In this document: positions 7,084-7,461 of the stretch, piece after piece
Numbering within the stretch: the first letter of the stretch is position 1
Layout of the letters: the number at the start of each line of letters is the position of its first letter
From: an uncultured Porphyromonadaceae bacterium
Lineage (GTDB): Bacteria > Bacteroidota > Bacteroidia > Bacteroidales > Muribaculaceae
Direction of reading: 5' to 3'
NCBI GenBank assembly: GCA_947176285.1
Contig: CAMWQF010000134.1
Span: 1 to 7,461 of the forward strand
Length of the DNA stretch: 7,461 nt
Position numbers and translations under genes: made by a program
Notes under the pieces: model-generated
What the model was told of the DNA's origin: nothing
Database searches by the model: none
What the model saw: the letters and a program-made list of their open reading frames with translations, nothing else

Positions 7084-7216
7084 ATGAGAGCGGAGAATAA
7101 TGGAGAATGTTTGCAAATGCAAGTTGCAAATTCAAACTACATGCGGTTTAAAAATGCAAACAGAAATTATCTACATCTATAATGATTGCTTTTGCAAATA
7201 CAAATTATTCTCTCAT
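7084..7216. repeat. TTTGCAAAT motif cluster framed by an imperfect inverted repeat
   Basis: TTTGCAAAT occurs at 7110-7118 and 7191-7199, and a third copy lies at 6945-6953 on the terminator tail. TTGCAAAT is at 7124-7131 and ATGCAAAC at 7154-7161. The core TTTGCAAA is self-complementary, as expected of a site for a dimeric DNA-binding protein. The cluster is flanked by GAGAATAAT (7093-7101) and its reverse complement ATTATTCTC (7204-7212), and by ATGAGAG (7084-7090) against CTCTCAT (7210-7216). The motifs are directly seen. In DNA this AT-rich some of this will be chance, and no binding protein can be named. Confidence 0.35.
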
Positions 7217-7250
7217 GAGGTATTTTCTATTGTAAATTCGTAATCGCACA

Positions 7251-7373
7251 CAGTTCAAATTCGCAAAATTTAATGATTAACATTCCTTAACTATTTACAT
7301 AAAACGCAAAATATCAGCAATTTATATTATCTTTTGTATATGCATTCTTTTTTATAGTAAGAAATTTGAACTG
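7251..7373. repeat. 11-bp perfect inverted repeat spaced by about 100 bp
   Basis: CAGTTCAAATT at 7251-7261 is the exact reverse complement of AATTTGAACTG at 7363-7373, with 101 bases between the arms. The match does not extend on either side. The spacing is reminiscent of the invertible promoter segments common in Bacteroidales, but those usually have longer repeats, and no recombinase gene is in this window. Chance is a real alternative in such AT-rich sequence. Confidence 0.25.
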
Positions 7374-7461
7374 CTTTCACCAGGTGATTCAATCCATTAG
7401 TGAACAATAATAAAATTGTTGCTGAAATACAAATCTTTATACGATGAGATTAAAGTAAGAT

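Larger units (their letters stand above)
6948..7461. other. Non-coding AT-rich region without a recognisable gene
   Basis: About 500 bases follow the terminator without a convincing coding region on either strand. The longest + strand reading frame I found by hand is 37 codons (7069-7182) and has no recognisable features. I see no tRNA, rRNA or CRISPR structure. A purine-rich, locally G-rich patch lies at 7041-7059 (GATAGGAGAGGGGAGCG is within it). TTGGTCAA occurs at 7005-7012 and 7060-7067. A small hairpin of AACAAT (7403-7408) and ATTGTT (7415-7420) lies near the right edge. The region most likely holds the leader or promoter of a gene beyond the window, but no full TTTG / TAnnTTTG promoter pair with normal spacing is clear. 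Confidence 0.6.

Noticed and set aside
7069..7182. 37-codon + strand open frame starting MRIKKMRAENNG
   Set aside because: A purine-rich patch lies upstream, but the frame is short, spans the TTTGCAAAT motifs and has no hydrophobic segment or known small-protein pattern. Chance is more likely in such AT-rich DNA.
7333..7368. Possible promoter: TTTG at 7333-7336 and GAAATTTG at 7361-7368
   Set aside because: The second element has a mismatch in its TA, and the 24-base gap is longer than usual, so I do not call it.

Overview
The window looks like an AT-rich chromosomal stretch from an anaerobic member of the Bacteroidales (Bacteroidetes). The grounds are protein resemblance from memory (the aminotransferase and the acyltransferase closely match Bacteroides/Prevotella-type proteins), A-rich leaders without a clear Shine-Dalgarno sequence before the start codons, and the gene content. 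A genus cannot be assigned by eye. All genes I can support are on the + strand.

Region 1 (1-2793) is the end of an amino-acid/2-oxoacid operon. It holds the 3' end of a 2-oxoacid:ferredoxin oxidoreductase gamma-type subunit (indolepyruvate oxidoreductase beta subunit, IorB-like), a complete class I PLP aminotransferase, and a complete acetyl-CoA hydrolase/CoA-transferase family protein. The genes are 18 bp apart and then overlap by 11 bp. Together they can interconvert an aromatic amino acid, its arylpyruvate, the aryl-acetyl-CoA and the free aryl acetate. The set could run outward (aryl acetate production) or inward (reductive carboxylation of scavenged aryl acetates to make aromatic amino acids).

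Region 2 (2794-2860) is a 67-bp spacer with a perfect 10-bp inverted repeat, extendable to 12 pairs with one G-T pair. One arm lies immediately before the next start codon.

Region 3 (2861-6855) is a two-gene cassette. The first gene encodes a 1000-residue protein with about 640 unassigned N-terminal residues, then an AlbA_2 (Schlafen-type) domain, a WYL domain and a WCX-like C-terminal extension. Its stop codon overlaps by one base (TGATG) the start of a 330-residue GNAT acetyltransferase, so the two are probably translationally coupled. The cassette looks lower in G+C than region 1 in hand-counted samples and is the most interesting part of the window. It resembles a sensor/nucleic-acid-binding protein with a coupled modifying enzyme, but its function is not known to me.

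Region 4 (6856-7461) has no convincing gene. It begins with a strong intrinsic-terminator hairpin (12 + 7 bp stem, T run). About 500 bp of very AT-rich DNA follows, with repeated TTTGCAAAT motifs and two weak long-range inverted repeats.
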